36,702 nt of DNA from Streptomyces mutomycini (GCF_001700505.1 NZ_MAPV01000091.1:1-36702), one strand, 5' to 3'. Shown: positions 22,570 to 31,079, counted from the stretch's first letter. Notes: generated from the sequence alone by a model not told the origin. Numbers and translations: made by a program.

Positions 22570-25300
22570 GCGTCAGGGAGTCGACCGTGGACTGCTCCAC
22601 CGCGTCCTGCCCGAAGGACCAGTCGAGCAGTTCGCCCTCGACCCACTTGTCGGTCTGATCGGTGTAGTGCGCGCTGAACGCGTGCCCGGAGGCTCCGGTG
22701 AGGTTGATCCAGCGGGACTTGTCCCAGTCGCCCACGTTGACGACCATCCGCATCGACGGAACCCAGATGACCCCGTAGCCGCCCGCCGCGTTCCAGCCGG
22801 TGGCGTTGACCGCCGCCTCGCCGCCGCCGAGGTCCCACGGACCCCGGTTGAGGGCGCGCTGCAGCAGGTCGGGCCCCTCGGTGCCGAGCGTCTGGTTGCG
22901 CAGGGTCAGCTGGTGCAGCCGGCCCCAGGTCCAGGTGCTCATGTCCTTGCCGAGCTTGGCCGTCAGCTCCCAGCGCGCGTCCTCCATGGCGCGGGCGAAG
23001 AGCTCGTCACGGTTGTCGATGGCGTCTTCGCGTCCCTTGGCCGGGACCTTCCACCACTCGTTGTCCTGGTCGTCCAGGATGCTGTCGACGACCTCGTACC
23101 AGCGGTCGCCGCCGTCCGGCTGTGCCGCGTCCGGGGCACGCTGGCCGCATTCGCGTACGAGCTTGTCCTGTTCGTCCACGGGCCCGGTGCTGGTGACCGG
23201 CTCCACGTAGATGCAGTCGCCCTTGGCCCGCATCTCCTTGGGGAGCTTGTCGCCGAAGGCCAGTATGAGGATGTTGCGCCAGACGCCGTTGAAGTAGGCG
23301 GCGGCCGCCGAGTCGGACTCCTGGGTGTAGTCCCAGCCCTCCAGCAGCTTCTGCGCCTCACGGACGTGCTTGTCGGAGATGCTGATCTTCTTGAGTTCCG
23401 GCACCAGCTTCGCGGCGATCGCGCTCTGGTTGTCCATCTGCATCGTCTGCATGTCGTCGGTCGAGATCTTCTCGCCGCCGTCGATCTTCTTCTGGATCAG
23501 GTCGTTGATCCGCTGGCTGCGGGCGCCGTAGCCCCAGTCCTGGGTGAGCATGTGCTCGTAGCCGTCGCCGATGACGGCCTGGTTGGCGGTGACGATGTAG
23601 CCGCGGTCCGGGTTGTACTCGTACGGCAGTTCGTCGAACGGGATGGGGTTCTTCTCCCACCCGTACTCGGCGGACCAGCCCGGACTCGGCGTCGTACCGT
23701 CGCCCTTGAGACGGACCGGGATCTTGCCGGGCGCCTGGTAGCCGATGTTGCCCTTGGTGTCCGCGTAGATGAGGTTCTGCGACGGCACCTCGAAGTGCGA
23801 GGCGGCCTTGCGGAAACTCGTGAAGTCCTTCGCACGGTTGAGCTCGAACACCGCGTCCATGGACTTGCCGGGGTCCAGCGCCGTCCACTTCAGGGAGACC
23901 CCGTAGCCGTCGCCGCGGTCGGGCGCGTTGGTGGTGACGGGCGCCTTCTTGCCGACCTTCGCGAGCTCGCCGCTGCGGTCGGACACCAGCGGACCGTTGT
24001 TGGTCTCGCGGACGGTGATCTTCCTGCTCCGGCCACCCGCGACCTCGATGGTCTCCTCGCGGGTGATGAAGGGTTCGGTCCTGCCCCCGAACTGGTAGCC
24101 GTCGACGGAGACCTTCTCCAGGAAGAGGTCGGTGACGTCGGCTCCGAGATTCGTGAAGCCCCAGGCGATGTCCTGGTTGTGGCCGATGATCACACCGGGC
24201 ATCCCGGAGAACGTGTAGCCGGCCGTGTCGTACTGGCACGACTCCGAGAGCTGACGGCAGTGCAGACCCATCTGGTACCAGAGCGAGGGCAGCTGCGGCG
24301 CCAGGTGCGGGTCGTTGGCGAGCAGCGGTTTCCCGGTCGTCGTGTACTCGCCGGAGACGACCCAGGAGTTGGATCCGATGCCGTTGCCGTTGGGGCCGAG
24401 CAGCGCCGGGATCTCGTCCAGGGTGTCGGAGAGCGCGGAGAGCTGGGTGTTCAGGCCCTCGGTCGCACCCTCGACGGTCTGCGAGCCGATGGAGTCCGAC
24501 GGCTCGGCCTCCGGGTCGTACTTGCCGGTGACCGGGGAGACGCCGCCCTGCTCGACGATCGGCTTGTTCTTCCCGAACGGGTAGTCCGGGTAGAGATCCT
24601 CGATCTGCTTCGTGCTGAGCCTGCTGGTCATCAGCGAGCGGTCGATCTCGTCCTGCATGTTGCCGCGCAGGTCCCAGGCCATCGCCTTCAGCCAGGCGAC
24701 CGAGTCGACCGGGGTCCACTCGGCGGGCTCGTAGTCGTTGGTCAGGCCGAGCGCCGCGTACTCGACGGAGATGTCCTTGCCGTCCTTGCCGTCCAGATAC
24801 GCGTTCACCCCCTCCGCGTACGCCTGGAGGTTCTTCTTGGTGTCCTCGTCCAGGACGGTGTCGTACTCCTGCTGGGCGACCTTGCGCCAGCCGAGCGTGC
24901 GCAGGAAGGAGTCGGTCTCGACCTGGCCGACCCCGAACATCTCGGAGAGCCGTCCGGACGTCATGTGGCGGCGTACGTCCATCTCCCAGAAGCGGTCCTG
25001 GGCCTGTACGAAGCCCTGGGCGCGGAAGAGGTCGCTGTCGGTGTCGGCGTAGATCTGCGGGATTCCGTAGTCGTCGCGCTTGACGTCGACGTCGCCCGAA
25101 AGGCCCTTGAGATCTATGGAACCTGTGGTCTGCGGGTACGAGGCCCGGACCGTGGAGACGGACCAGTACGCGCCGTATCCGACACCCGCGACAAGCGCCA
25201 GCACCAGGACGATCACGAACAGGCGGGCGCGTCGCCCCTTCTTCCTGCCGGTCTTCTTCGCATCGGAAGACCCGGAAGAGGCGGTTGTGTTGGCGGGCAT
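22556..25300 (-). CDS. Penicillin acylase family (Ntn-hydrolase) protein
   Basis: 914 aa. After a basic head (KKTGRKKGRRAR) there is a membrane or uncleaved signal segment (27-48, LFVIVLVLALVAGVGYGAY). The alpha part has DVKRDDYGIPQIYADTDSDL, FRAQGFVQAQDRFWEMDVRR; the precursor-processing site and nucleophile is Gly309-Ser310 in GIGSNSWVVSG, and NDPHLAPQLPSLWYQM follows. Autocatalytic cleavage at Ser310 would give alpha and beta chains outside the cell. Substrates in the family include beta-lactam side chains, homoserine lactones and lipopeptides, and the sequence does not decide among them. ATG at 25300 with AAGGA upstream. Divergent from the antiporter. Confidence 0.9.
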   Translation of the reverse strand: MPANTTASSGSSDAKKTGRKKGRRARLFVIVLVLALVAGVGYGAYWSVSTVRASYPQTTGSIDLKGLSGDVDVKRDDYGIPQIYADTDSDLFRAQGFVQAQDRFWEMDVRRHMTSGRLSEMFGVGQVETDSFLRTLGWRKVAQQEYDTVLDEDTKKNLQAYAEGVNAYLDGKDGKDISVEYAALGLTNDYEPAEWTPVDSVAWLKAMAWDLRGNMQDEIDRSLMTSRLSTKQIEDLYPDYPFGKNKPIVEQGGVSPVTGKYDPEAEPSDSIGSQTVEGATEGLNTQLSALSDTLDEIPALLGPNGNGIGSNSWVVSGEYTTTGKPLLANDPHLAPQLPSLWYQMGLHCRQLSESCQYDTAGYTFSGMPGVIIGHNQDIAWGFTNLGADVTDLFLEKVSVDGYQFGGRTEPFITREETIEVAGGRSRKITVRETNNGPLVSDRSGELAKVGKKAPVTTNAPDRGDGYGVSLKWTALDPGKSMDAVFELNRAKDFTSFRKAASHFEVPSQNLIYADTKGNIGYQAPGKIPVRLKGDGTTPSPGWSAEYGWEKNPIPFDELPYEYNPDRGYIVTANQAVIGDGYEHMLTQDWGYGARSQRINDLIQKKIDGGEKISTDDMQTMQMDNQSAIAAKLVPELKKISISDKHVREAQKLLEGWDYTQESDSAAAAYFNGVWRNILILAFGDKLPKEMRAKGDCIYVEPVTSTGPVDEQDKLVRECGQRAPDAAQPDGGDRWYEVVDSILDDQDNEWWKVPAKGREDAIDNRDELFARAMEDARWELTAKLGKDMSTWTWGRLHQLTLRNQTLGTEGPDLLQRALNRGPWDLGGGEAAVNATGWNAAGGYGVIWVPSMRMVVNVGDWDKSRWINLTGASGHAFSAHYTDQTDKWVEGELLDWSFGQDAVEQSTVDSLTLRKP

Positions 25301-25497
25301 CGCTGTCCTTCGAGGGGCAGGGTGGTCCTGGGAGTGCAGGAGCAACCATAGGCGCCCCGCCGAAGCCACTCGGACGCGGTATGGGGATGCATCCATTTGC
25401 GCACCGGTTCGCACGGACACTCGAAGGCGTCAAGAAAGCGTTAAAGATTAGGTAAGGTAACGAAGTACTGGCCGCCGGAGGCCGATCCGGAAGGCTC

Positions 25498-25529
25498 GGA
25501 GCATTCGGCCCCCGTCCGCCGGATGCTCC
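25498..25529 (+). promoter_or_regulatory. Leader hairpin before antiporter
   Basis: GGAGCATTCGG / CCGGATGCTCC (11 bp, one G-U), loop cccccgtccg, ending 7 bases before the GGAAGGA ribosome site. It could modulate translation or be an attenuator. A c-di-AMP (ydaO) riboswitch was considered because of the K+ role of the gene, but its conserved core is not evident. Confidence 0.4.
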
Positions 25530-25550
25530 TACGCAGGGAAGGAACGGACC

Positions 25551-27161
25551 CTGACTGTCCACGCGCTCAACGAACTTCTGCTCGTCTGCTCACTCGTCCT
25601 GCTGGTCGCCGTGGCGGCCGTACGCATTTCGTCCCGCAGCGGGCTCCCCAGCCTGCTCCTGTACCTCGGCATCGGGATCGCCATGGGGCAGGACGGCATC
25701 TTCGACGTCAAGTTCGACAACGCCGAGCTGACCCAGGTGATCGGCTACGCCGCACTGGTCGTCATCCTGGCCGAGGGCGGCCTGGGCACGAAGTGGAAAG
25801 AAGTGAAACCCGCCCTGCCGGCGGCGGCCGTCCTGTCGACCGTCGGTGTGGGCATCAGCGTGGGCGTCACCGCGAGCGCGGCGCACTACCTCGTCGGCCT
25901 GGACTGGCGGCAGGCCCTCATCATCGGTGCCGTCGTCTCCTCCACCGACGCCGCGGCGGTCTTCTCCGTCCTGCGCAAGGTCCCCCTCCCCTCCCGGATC
26001 ACCGGCGTCCTGGAGGCCGAATCCGGCTTCAACGACGCCCCCGTGGTCATCCTGGTGGTGGCGTTCTCCGCCGTCGGCCCCGTGGAGCACTGGTACGTAC
26101 TCGTCGGCGAGATAGCACTGGAGCTGGCCATCGGCGCGGCGATCGGGCTCGCGGTGGGCTGGCTCGGCGCCTTCGGGATCCGCCACGTGGCACTGCCCGC
26201 GTCCGGGCTCTACCCGATCGCCGTGATGGCGATCGCGGTCTCCGCCTACGCGGCGGGCGCCATGGCACACGGCAGTGGCTTCCTGGCCGTCTACCTGGCC
26301 GCGATGGTCCTCGGCAACTCCAAGCTGCCGCACTGGCCGGCGACCCGGGGCTTCGCCGACGGGCTCGGCTGGCTGGCGCAGATCGGCATGTTCGTCCTGC
26401 TCGGACTGCTGGTCACCCCGCACGACCTCGTCGACGACTTCTGGCCGGCCGTGGTCGTGGGACTGGTCCTCACGGCCGTGGCGAGGCCGTTGTCGGTCTT
26501 CATCAGCCTCGCGCCGTTCCGTCTTCCCGGACGGGAGAAGGCCCTGATGTCCTGGGCCGGGCTGCGCGGCGCCGTCCCCATCATCCTGGCGACCATCCCG
26601 ATGGTGTCCGGGATCGAGGGCAGCACCCGCGTCTTCAACATCGTCTTCGTGCTCGTCATCGTCTACACGCTGCTCCAGGGGCCGACGCTTCCCTGGCTCG
26701 CGAAGGCCCTCAAGATCTCCGACGACCCGTCCGAGACCGCGGACCTCGGCATCGAGTCGGCGCCGCTCGAACGGCTGCGCGGCCATCTGCTGTCCGTCGA
26801 GGTACCCGGCAGGTCCAAGATGCACGGCGTGGAGGTGGCCGAACTCCGACTGCCCGCCGGTGCCGCGGTCACCCTCGTCGTGCGGGACGGCAAGAGCTTC
26901 GTCCCCGCGCCCTCGACCGTGCTGCGCCGCGGGGACGAGCTGCTGGTCGTCGCCACCGACCCGGTCCGCGACGCCACGGAGGCACGGCTGCGCGCGGTCG
27001 GCGAGGGCGGCAAGCTGGCCGGATGGCTGGGCACCGGCGGTGCGGGCCGGCAGGACAACGGCCCGGCCGGCCCGCACCTGGCGAAGCTGGCCAGGAAGCT
27101 CGGCAGGGGCGGCGACGACCGCCCGGGAGACAGGACCGGCGGCACGCACGCCCACCACTGA
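25551..27161 (+). CDS. K+/H+ (CPA1) antiporter with TrkA-C domain
   Basis: 536 aa. Twelve or so hydrophobic helices of the Na+/H+ exchanger fold; the ion-site pattern is visible (STDAAAVFSVLRK, and ESGFNDAPVVILV, the ND motif). A cytoplasmic RCK/TrkA-C domain follows at about 412-478 (LLSVEVPGRSKMHGVEVAEL ... RGDELLVVATD), as in CvrA/KhtU-type potassium/proton antiporters, often nucleotide-gated. The likely start is CTG at 25551 (LTVHALNELLLVCS): GGAAGGA lies 7 bases upstream and the first helix begins here. The next candidate, GTG at 25608, would cut off helix 1. Followed by a 10-bp hairpin. Confidence 0.88.
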   Translation: MTVHALNELLLVCSLVLLVAVAAVRISSRSGLPSLLLYLGIGIAMGQDGIFDVKFDNAELTQVIGYAALVVILAEGGLGTKWKEVKPALPAAAVLSTVGVGISVGVTASAAHYLVGLDWRQALIIGAVVSSTDAAAVFSVLRKVPLPSRITGVLEAESGFNDAPVVILVVAFSAVGPVEHWYVLVGEIALELAIGAAIGLAVGWLGAFGIRHVALPASGLYPIAVMAIAVSAYAAGAMAHGSGFLAVYLAAMVLGNSKLPHWPATRGFADGLGWLAQIGMFVLLGLLVTPHDLVDDFWPAVVVGLVLTAVARPLSVFISLAPFRLPGREKALMSWAGLRGAVPIILATIPMVSGIEGSTRVFNIVFVLVIVYTLLQGPTLPWLAKALKISDDPSETADLGIESAPLERLRGHLLSVEVPGRSKMHGVEVAELRLPAGAAVTLVVRDGKSFVPAPSTVLRRGDELLVVATDPVRDATEARLRAVGEGGKLAGWLGTGGAGRQDNGPAGPHLAKLARKLGRGGDDRPGDRTGGTHAHH

Positions 27162-27195
27162 CCGGAGGCGGCGGGGTGCCGAGGTGGCACGGAGG

Positions 27196-27221
27196 GGCAC
27201 CTGCGCACGATCGCAGGTGCC
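27196..27221 (+). terminator. Hairpin terminator after antiporter
   Basis: GGCACCTGCG / CGCAGGTGCC, perfect, loop cacgat, 35 bases past the stop. The remaining spacer to the MFS start (to 27476) holds further weak inverted repeats (ctctgc / gcagag near 27293) and no gene. Confidence 0.7.
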
Positions 27222-27476
27222 TGAAGACAGGGACCTGTAAGATGAAGGACCGGATCTCATGATCCACACGATTCGAATCTGATCGACCAACTCTGCCTGA
27301 TGCAGAGCTGGCGCGACCGTATGGCGGTCGTGGCGCCTTCGCCTCTGGAGCGAGCGCCCGGCATCTACCGCAGTTCCGCGCGAAGAGGACAGCTCTCGGC
27401 AGCTCCCGCACGCTCCCGCACCCTGGTGCGGGCCGCCCCGGGGGCACGGCCACCAGGCGGCAGAAAGGCATGGACC

Positions 27477-28757
27477 GTGGCGTCCACGGTCTCCGACCGC
27501 CCCGGTTACGGGCAGTTGCTGCGCACCCCGGGTGCGTGGACCTTCCTCCTCCCGGGCTTCGCAGCCCGGCAGCCCTTCGCGATGCTGACCATCGGCATCG
27601 TGCTCCTGGTGCAGCACACCACCGGCTCGTACGGCAGTGCGGGTGCCGTGGCCGCTGTCTCCGGCGTCTCCATGGCGCTGTTCGCGCCGCAGAGCGGCCG
27701 GCTCGCCGACCTGTTCGGCCAGCGCGCTGTGCTGCTGCCCGGCGTCCTGGTGCACGCCGCCTCCGTCGGCGCCCTCACGGCGCTCGCCCTGGCGGACGCG
27801 CCCCTGTGGGCACTGTTCCTCGCGGCGGTGCCCACAGGGGCCTCCATCCCGCAGGTCGGGCCGATGGTGCGGGCCCGCTGGGCCGCACTGCTCGGCGCCG
27901 CCCCGGGGCGGCGCGCCTCGCCGCTGATGGGCACGGCCGCCGCCTTCGAGTCCGTGACGGACGAGTTCACCTTCGTGATCGGCCCCGTACTGGCGACCGC
28001 GCTCTGCACCGGAGTGCACCCGGCGGCCGGACTGGCGGCCGAGGCGGCTCTGACACTGCTGGGCGGCGTCCTGTTCGCCGCCCAGCGCTCCACCCAGCCC
28101 GCCCCACGCGGCGCGGCCACGGCGGCGGAGCCGCACCGTTCGGCTCTCTCCGTGCCCGGGGTGCGGGTCCTCGCGATCACCTTCCTGGGCATCGGCACCG
28201 TGTTCGGCGGTATGCAGGTGTCCCTGACCGCGTTCTCCGAGGAGATCGGCCGGCCCGGCGTGAACGGGCTGCTGTACGGGGTCTTCGCGGCCGGCAACAT
28301 GCTGGCCGGTATCGCCTGTGGCGCCATCGCCTGGAAGAGCGGCCCTCGCCGCCGGCTGATCGTCGGCTACGTGGCCCTGACACTGACCGCCTCCGGGCTC
28401 TGGGCCGTGCACTCCGTACCGCTGCTGGCGGGACTCGGACTGCTGGTCGGGCTGTGCATCGCTCCCGCCCTGATCAGCGGCTACACCCTGGTCGACGCAC
28501 TGGTGCCCGCGTCCGCGAGGACAGAGGCCTTCACCTGGCTGACCGGGGCCGTCGCACTCGGGCAGGCGGCGGCGGTCACGGCGGCCGGACAGCTCGCGGA
28601 CACCTATGGCGCGAGCAGCGGTTTCCTGGTCCCACTGGCAGGCACGGCGCTGGCACTGGCGACCCTCCTGACCCTGCGGTCACGGCTGACTCCGCGGGCT
28701 CAGGGACGGACGGTGGCACGTGGGATCGGTCACCGCGAGCCGGTCACGGTGGACTGA
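27477..28757 (+). CDS. MFS transporter
   Basis: 426 aa, about 12 membrane helices. MFS loop 2-3 motif is present as SGRLADLFGQRAVLLPG, with the matching half later (GAIAWKSGPRRRLIVGYVAL). The N-terminus starts just before helix 1 (MASTVSDRPGYGQLLRTPGA). Start GTG at 27477 with GAAAGG about 8 bases upstream; frames further upstream are Arg/Pro-rich. Drug or metabolite efflux is the usual role; the substrate is unknown. It is upstream of the CIRCE-controlled gene and probably a separate transcript. Confidence 0.88.
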   Translation: MASTVSDRPGYGQLLRTPGAWTFLLPGFAARQPFAMLTIGIVLLVQHTTGSYGSAGAVAAVSGVSMALFAPQSGRLADLFGQRAVLLPGVLVHAASVGALTALALADAPLWALFLAAVPTGASIPQVGPMVRARWAALLGAAPGRRASPLMGTAAAFESVTDEFTFVIGPVLATALCTGVHPAAGLAAEAALTLLGGVLFAAQRSTQPAPRGAATAAEPHRSALSVPGVRVLAITFLGIGTVFGGMQVSLTAFSEEIGRPGVNGLLYGVFAAGNMLAGIACGAIAWKSGPRRRLIVGYVALTLTASGLWAVHSVPLLAGLGLLVGLCIAPALISGYTLVDALVPASARTEAFTWLTGAVALGQAAAVTAAGQLADTYGASSGFLVPLAGTALALATLLTLRSRLTPRAQGRTVARGIGHREPVTVD

Positions 28758-28787
28758 ACGCTCGGAATACGTCAGTATGGAGCGTCG

Positions 28788-28814
28788 TTAGCACTCATTG
28801 AGTGAGAGTGCCAG
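28788..28814 (+). promoter_or_regulatory. CIRCE-like HrcA operator upstream of the FmdB gene
   Basis: TTAGCACTC - 9 bases - GAGTGCCAG. The consensus is TTAGCACTC-N9-GAGTGCTAA; the left arm matches 9/9, the right 7/9, and the spacing is exact. It ends two bases before the AGGAG-type ribosome site of the gene starting at 28824. A promoter could lie just upstream (cagtat at about 28773-28778). Confidence 0.8.
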
Positions 28815-28823
28815 GAGGAGCAA

Positions 28824-29171
28824 GTGCCGACCTATCAGTACCAGTGCACCGAATGCGGCGAGGGCCTCGAAGCGGTGCAGAAGTTCACCGATGATGCCCT
28901 GACCGTGTGCCCGAACTGCGAGGGACGCCTCAAGAAGGTGTTCTCGGCCGTCGGCATCGTCTTCAAGGGATCCGGTTTCTACCGGAACGACAGCCGTGGC
29001 TCCTCGTCGAGCAGCGCGCCTGCGACGTCGTCGACCGCCAAGGCGTCGGACTCGTCGACCGGGTCGTCCACCGGTTCGTCCCCGGCGAAGCCGGAAGCGA
29101 AGCCGGCTGCCTCGTCGTCGGCTTCGTCCTCGACTTCCTCCACGTCGTCGAGCGGTACGTCGGCGGCCTGA
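28824..29171 (+). CDS. FmdB-family zinc ribbon protein (Ruc-like chaperone candidate)
   Basis: 115 aa. The N-terminal FmdB/CxxC_CXXC_SSSS domain has Cys8-x2-Cys11 and Cys29-x2-Cys32 (YQCTECGEGLEAVQKF ... VCPNCEGRLKKVF) and ends GIVFKGSGFYRNDSR. The last 55 residues are Ser/Thr/Ala-rich low complexity. Mycobacterial Rv0991c (Ruc), with the same make-up, is a heat-induced redox-regulated chaperone under HrcA and lies in the same gene neighbourhood (cyclo-ligase, galU, moeA, rimJ). A CIRCE-like site precedes this gene, which supports orthology. GTG start with AGGAGGAG 3-6 bases upstream. Confidence 0.88.
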   Translation: MPTYQYQCTECGEGLEAVQKFTDDALTVCPNCEGRLKKVFSAVGIVFKGSGFYRNDSRGSSSSSAPATSSTAKASDSSTGSSTGSSPAKPEAKPAASSSASSSTSSTSSSGTSAA

Positions 29172-29195
29172 GGCCGGGCGTACACCACATGTTTC

Positions 29196-29232
29196 ACCGG
29201 GACCCCGCCGATCGACTCGGCGGGGTCCCGGT
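29196..29232 (+). terminator. 16-bp hairpin terminator after the FmdB gene
   Basis: accgggaccccgccga / tcggcggggtcccggt, perfect, loop tcgac, 24 bases after the stop. It separates the heat-shock unit from the MTA phosphorylase gene. Confidence 0.85.
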
Positions 29233-29258
29233 CGTGCGCGCCCGGTTAGTGTGACCGC

Positions 29259-30107
29259 ATGGTGAACGCAGAATCGGGTACAGCGGAAATCGGTGTCATC
29301 GGCGGATCGGGCTTCTACTCCTTCCTGGAGGACGTGACCGAGATCCAGGTGGACACCCCGTACGGGGCTCCGAGCGACTCCCTCTTCCTGGGTGAACTCG
29401 CCGGGCGCCGGGTGGCCTTCCTCCCGCGCCACGGGCGAGGCCACCATCTCCCGCCGCACAGGATCAACTACCGCGCCAACCTCTGGGCCCTGCGTTCCGT
29501 AGGCGTACGCCAGGTTCTCGGCCCGTGCGCGGTCGGCGGGCTGCGTCCGGAGTACGGGCCGGGCACCCTGCTGGTGCCGGACCAGATGGTCGACCGCACC
29601 AAGGCCCGCACGCAGACGTTCTACGACGGGGAGCCCCTGGCCGACGGGACCCGGCCGAACGTCGTCCACCTCGGCTTCGCCGACCCGTACTGCCCCCAGG
29701 GACGCAAGGCGGCCCTGGGGGCGGCGCGCGGACGCGACTGGGAACCGGTGGACGGCGGGACCCTGGTCGTGGTCGAGGGCCCGCGCTTCTCGACCCGTGC
29801 GGAGTCGCGCTGGCACGAGGCGATGGGCTGGTCGGTGGTCGGGATGACCGGGCACCCGGAGGCCGTACTCGCCCGCGAACTGAACCTCTGCTACACCACT
29901 CTGACGCTGGTGACGGACCTCGACGCGGGCGCCGAGGCCGGCGAGGGCGTGAGCCACGCGGAGGTGCTGGAGGTCTTCGCGGCCAATGTGGACCGGCTGC
30001 GGTCGGTGCTCTTCGACGCGGTGGCCGCTCTGCCCAAGAGCGAGGACCGCGACTGCGTCTGCGCGCACGCACTGGACGGGACCGACACGGGGATCGAACT
30101 GCCGTAG
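29259..30107 (+). CDS. S-methyl-5'-thioadenosine phosphorylase family protein
   Basis: 282 aa PNP/MTAP family 2: IGVIGGSGFYSFLEDVTEIQ, RVAFLPRHGRGHHLPPHRIN with YRANLWAL (phosphate and base contacts), TLVVVEGPRFSTRAESRW, MTGHPEAVLARELNLCYTTL, LVTDLDAG. It cleaves MTA (from polyamine or related synthesis) with phosphate. 'GHPE' replaces the 'T.VPE' of human MTAP, so the preference for MTA over another purine nucleoside is not certain. No ribosome site before the ATG, but TAGTGT (29247-29252) is a -10-like hexamer placed for a leaderless message. Confidence 0.9.
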   Translation: MVNAESGTAEIGVIGGSGFYSFLEDVTEIQVDTPYGAPSDSLFLGELAGRRVAFLPRHGRGHHLPPHRINYRANLWALRSVGVRQVLGPCAVGGLRPEYGPGTLLVPDQMVDRTKARTQTFYDGEPLADGTRPNVVHLGFADPYCPQGRKAALGAARGRDWEPVDGGTLVVVEGPRFSTRAESRWHEAMGWSVVGMTGHPEAVLARELNLCYTTLTLVTDLDAGAEAGEGVSHAEVLEVFAANVDRLRSVLFDAVAALPKSEDRDCVCAHALDGTDTGIELP

Positions 30108-30192
30108 GGCATCTGGCTCCTACGGGTGACCGGGTTTTCCACATCGTGTGGGCCGTCCACAGGACCGGGCGGGATTCCGGCTGAGGGTGGAT

Positions 30193-30237
30193 CGTGAGGG
30201 GAGTTCGGCGGGGGATTGCCGCCGGACTCCCCTCACG
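30193..30237 (+). terminator. 19-bp hairpin terminator after MTA phosphorylase
   Basis: cgtgaggggagttcggcgg / ccgccggactcccctcacg with one G-U pair and a 7-base loop, 85 bases past the stop and 100 before the SAF gene. The flanking sequence 30108-30336 has no gene. Confidence 0.8.
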
Positions 30238-30336
30238 CTTTCCTCCGGCATTTCCCCGCTCGTTCCTCGCGCTCTCCCCGCGCGTTCCCGCATGGGCGTC
30301 CCTGGTGGACTTCCCTCACGGCAGGTGGTGTTGTCC

Positions 30337-30903
30337 ATGTTCCCCTCGGTTCCCGATACACGTCCGGCGCCCCCCGCACCGTGCGGGGTCCCGTCCTTCG
30401 GACCCCTACGGGTGCGGGGCGGTGGCGGTCAACGGCTACGGCGGGCGCTGCGTGGGCAGCGGCGGGCGCTGGCCGCTGGGTTCGCTCTGGCCTCCGCCGT
30501 ACTGGCCGCGTCGGGGCCGGTCGGTGAGAGAGGGGCTGCCGCCGTCCCCGGGGGCTCGCCACCGGCGCCCGAGCGGCGGGCGGAGCGGCTGGTGTCCGCT
30601 CCGGTCCGGATCGCAGACGCGGCTACGGTCGGGCTGCTCCGGCCGGGCGATCGCGTCGATGTGATCGCCGCGATCGACGGAGACGCCGAGGCCAGGGTGG
30701 TGGCACGCGACGTACGGGTTGCGGAGGTCCCGCACGGTCCGGGCGGCGGGGACGCGGCGCTCCCGGAGGCGGGGGGCGGTGCGGGCACAGGAGGCGGTGC
30801 CCTGGTGGTCCTGTCCGTGGAGCGGGACACAGCGGCGGACCTGGCGGGTGCCGGCGCCTCGGGACGGCTCGCGGTGGCGGTGTCGCATGCCGAACACACC
30901 TGA
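30337..30903 (+). CDS. SAF / CpaB-RcpC-like domain protein
   Basis: 188 aa from ATG at 30337 (ribosome site weak; a TTG at 30331 is possible). Basic N-terminal region (LRRALRGQRRALAAG), one membrane or signal segment (FALASAVLAAS), then a single SAF-like domain: LVSAPVRIADAATVGLLRPG, DRVDVIAAIDGD, ARVVARDVRVAEVP, ALVVLSVERDTAADLAGAGA, RLAVAVS. The domain is that of the pilus periplasmic protein CpaB/RcpC, but no tad/flp pilus genes are nearby, so its job here is unknown. In relatives I would expect mscL to follow, and here only an mscL relic does. Confidence 0.75.
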   Translation: MFPSVPDTRPAPPAPCGVPSFGPLRVRGGGGQRLRRALRGQRRALAAGFALASAVLAASGPVGERGAAAVPGGSPPAPERRAERLVSAPVRIADAATVGLLRPGDRVDVIAAIDGDAEARVVARDVRVAEVPHGPGGGDAALPEAGGGAGTGGGALVVLSVERDTAADLAGAGASGRLAVAVSHAEHT

Positions 30904-30929
30904 GGGGGCGACACACCACACGTCCGTCC

Positions 30930-31079
30930 CTGACGGTGTCGCCGATGGCGAAGTGTCCCGTCCGCCGGGCGGCCGCCCAGGCAGCGAAGGAGGGCGTGCG
31001 GGAGACGCTGGAGGTGAGTGAGCCGGAGGCCCTGAAGGAGATCCGGGACGCGCTGGTCGCCCAGCGGGGCCGGCCGTAG
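30930..31079 (+). pseudogene. mscL: Relic of mscL (C-terminal 45-50 codons)
   Basis: The frame reads LTVSPMAKCPVRRAAAQAAK, then EGVRETLEVSEPEALKEIRD and ALVAQRGRP and ends TAG at 31077. This corresponds to the end of actinobacterial MscL ('PMAK...R.AA.AAEEG..E..EV.E.E.LKEIRDALIAQR'). Everything before, including both membrane helices and the gating region, is missing; upstream sequence to the SAF stop (27 bases) is too short to hold it. An ATG at 30945 has no ribosome site. MscL is the osmotic safety valve; this remnant cannot form a channel. Confidence 0.7.

Noticed and set aside
25447..25466. IdeR/DmdR1 iron-box-like TTAGGTAAGG upstream of the antiporter and acylase
   Set aside because: Only the left half matches the 19-bp iron box; the right half has almost no symmetry.
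25301..25550. Possible c-di-AMP (ydaO) riboswitch in the antiporter leader
   Set aside because: A hairpin is present, but the conserved ydaO core and pseudoknot parts could not be found by eye.
25590..28412. 940-codon minus-strand open frame opposite the antiporter and MFS genes
   Set aside because: It is Gly/Arg/Gln/His-rich text without motifs, an antisense shadow of two clear membrane protein genes in high-GC DNA. Similar long shadows at 33013-35415, 22142-25351, 2653-4326, 13468-15294 and 16440-17747 were dropped for the same reason.
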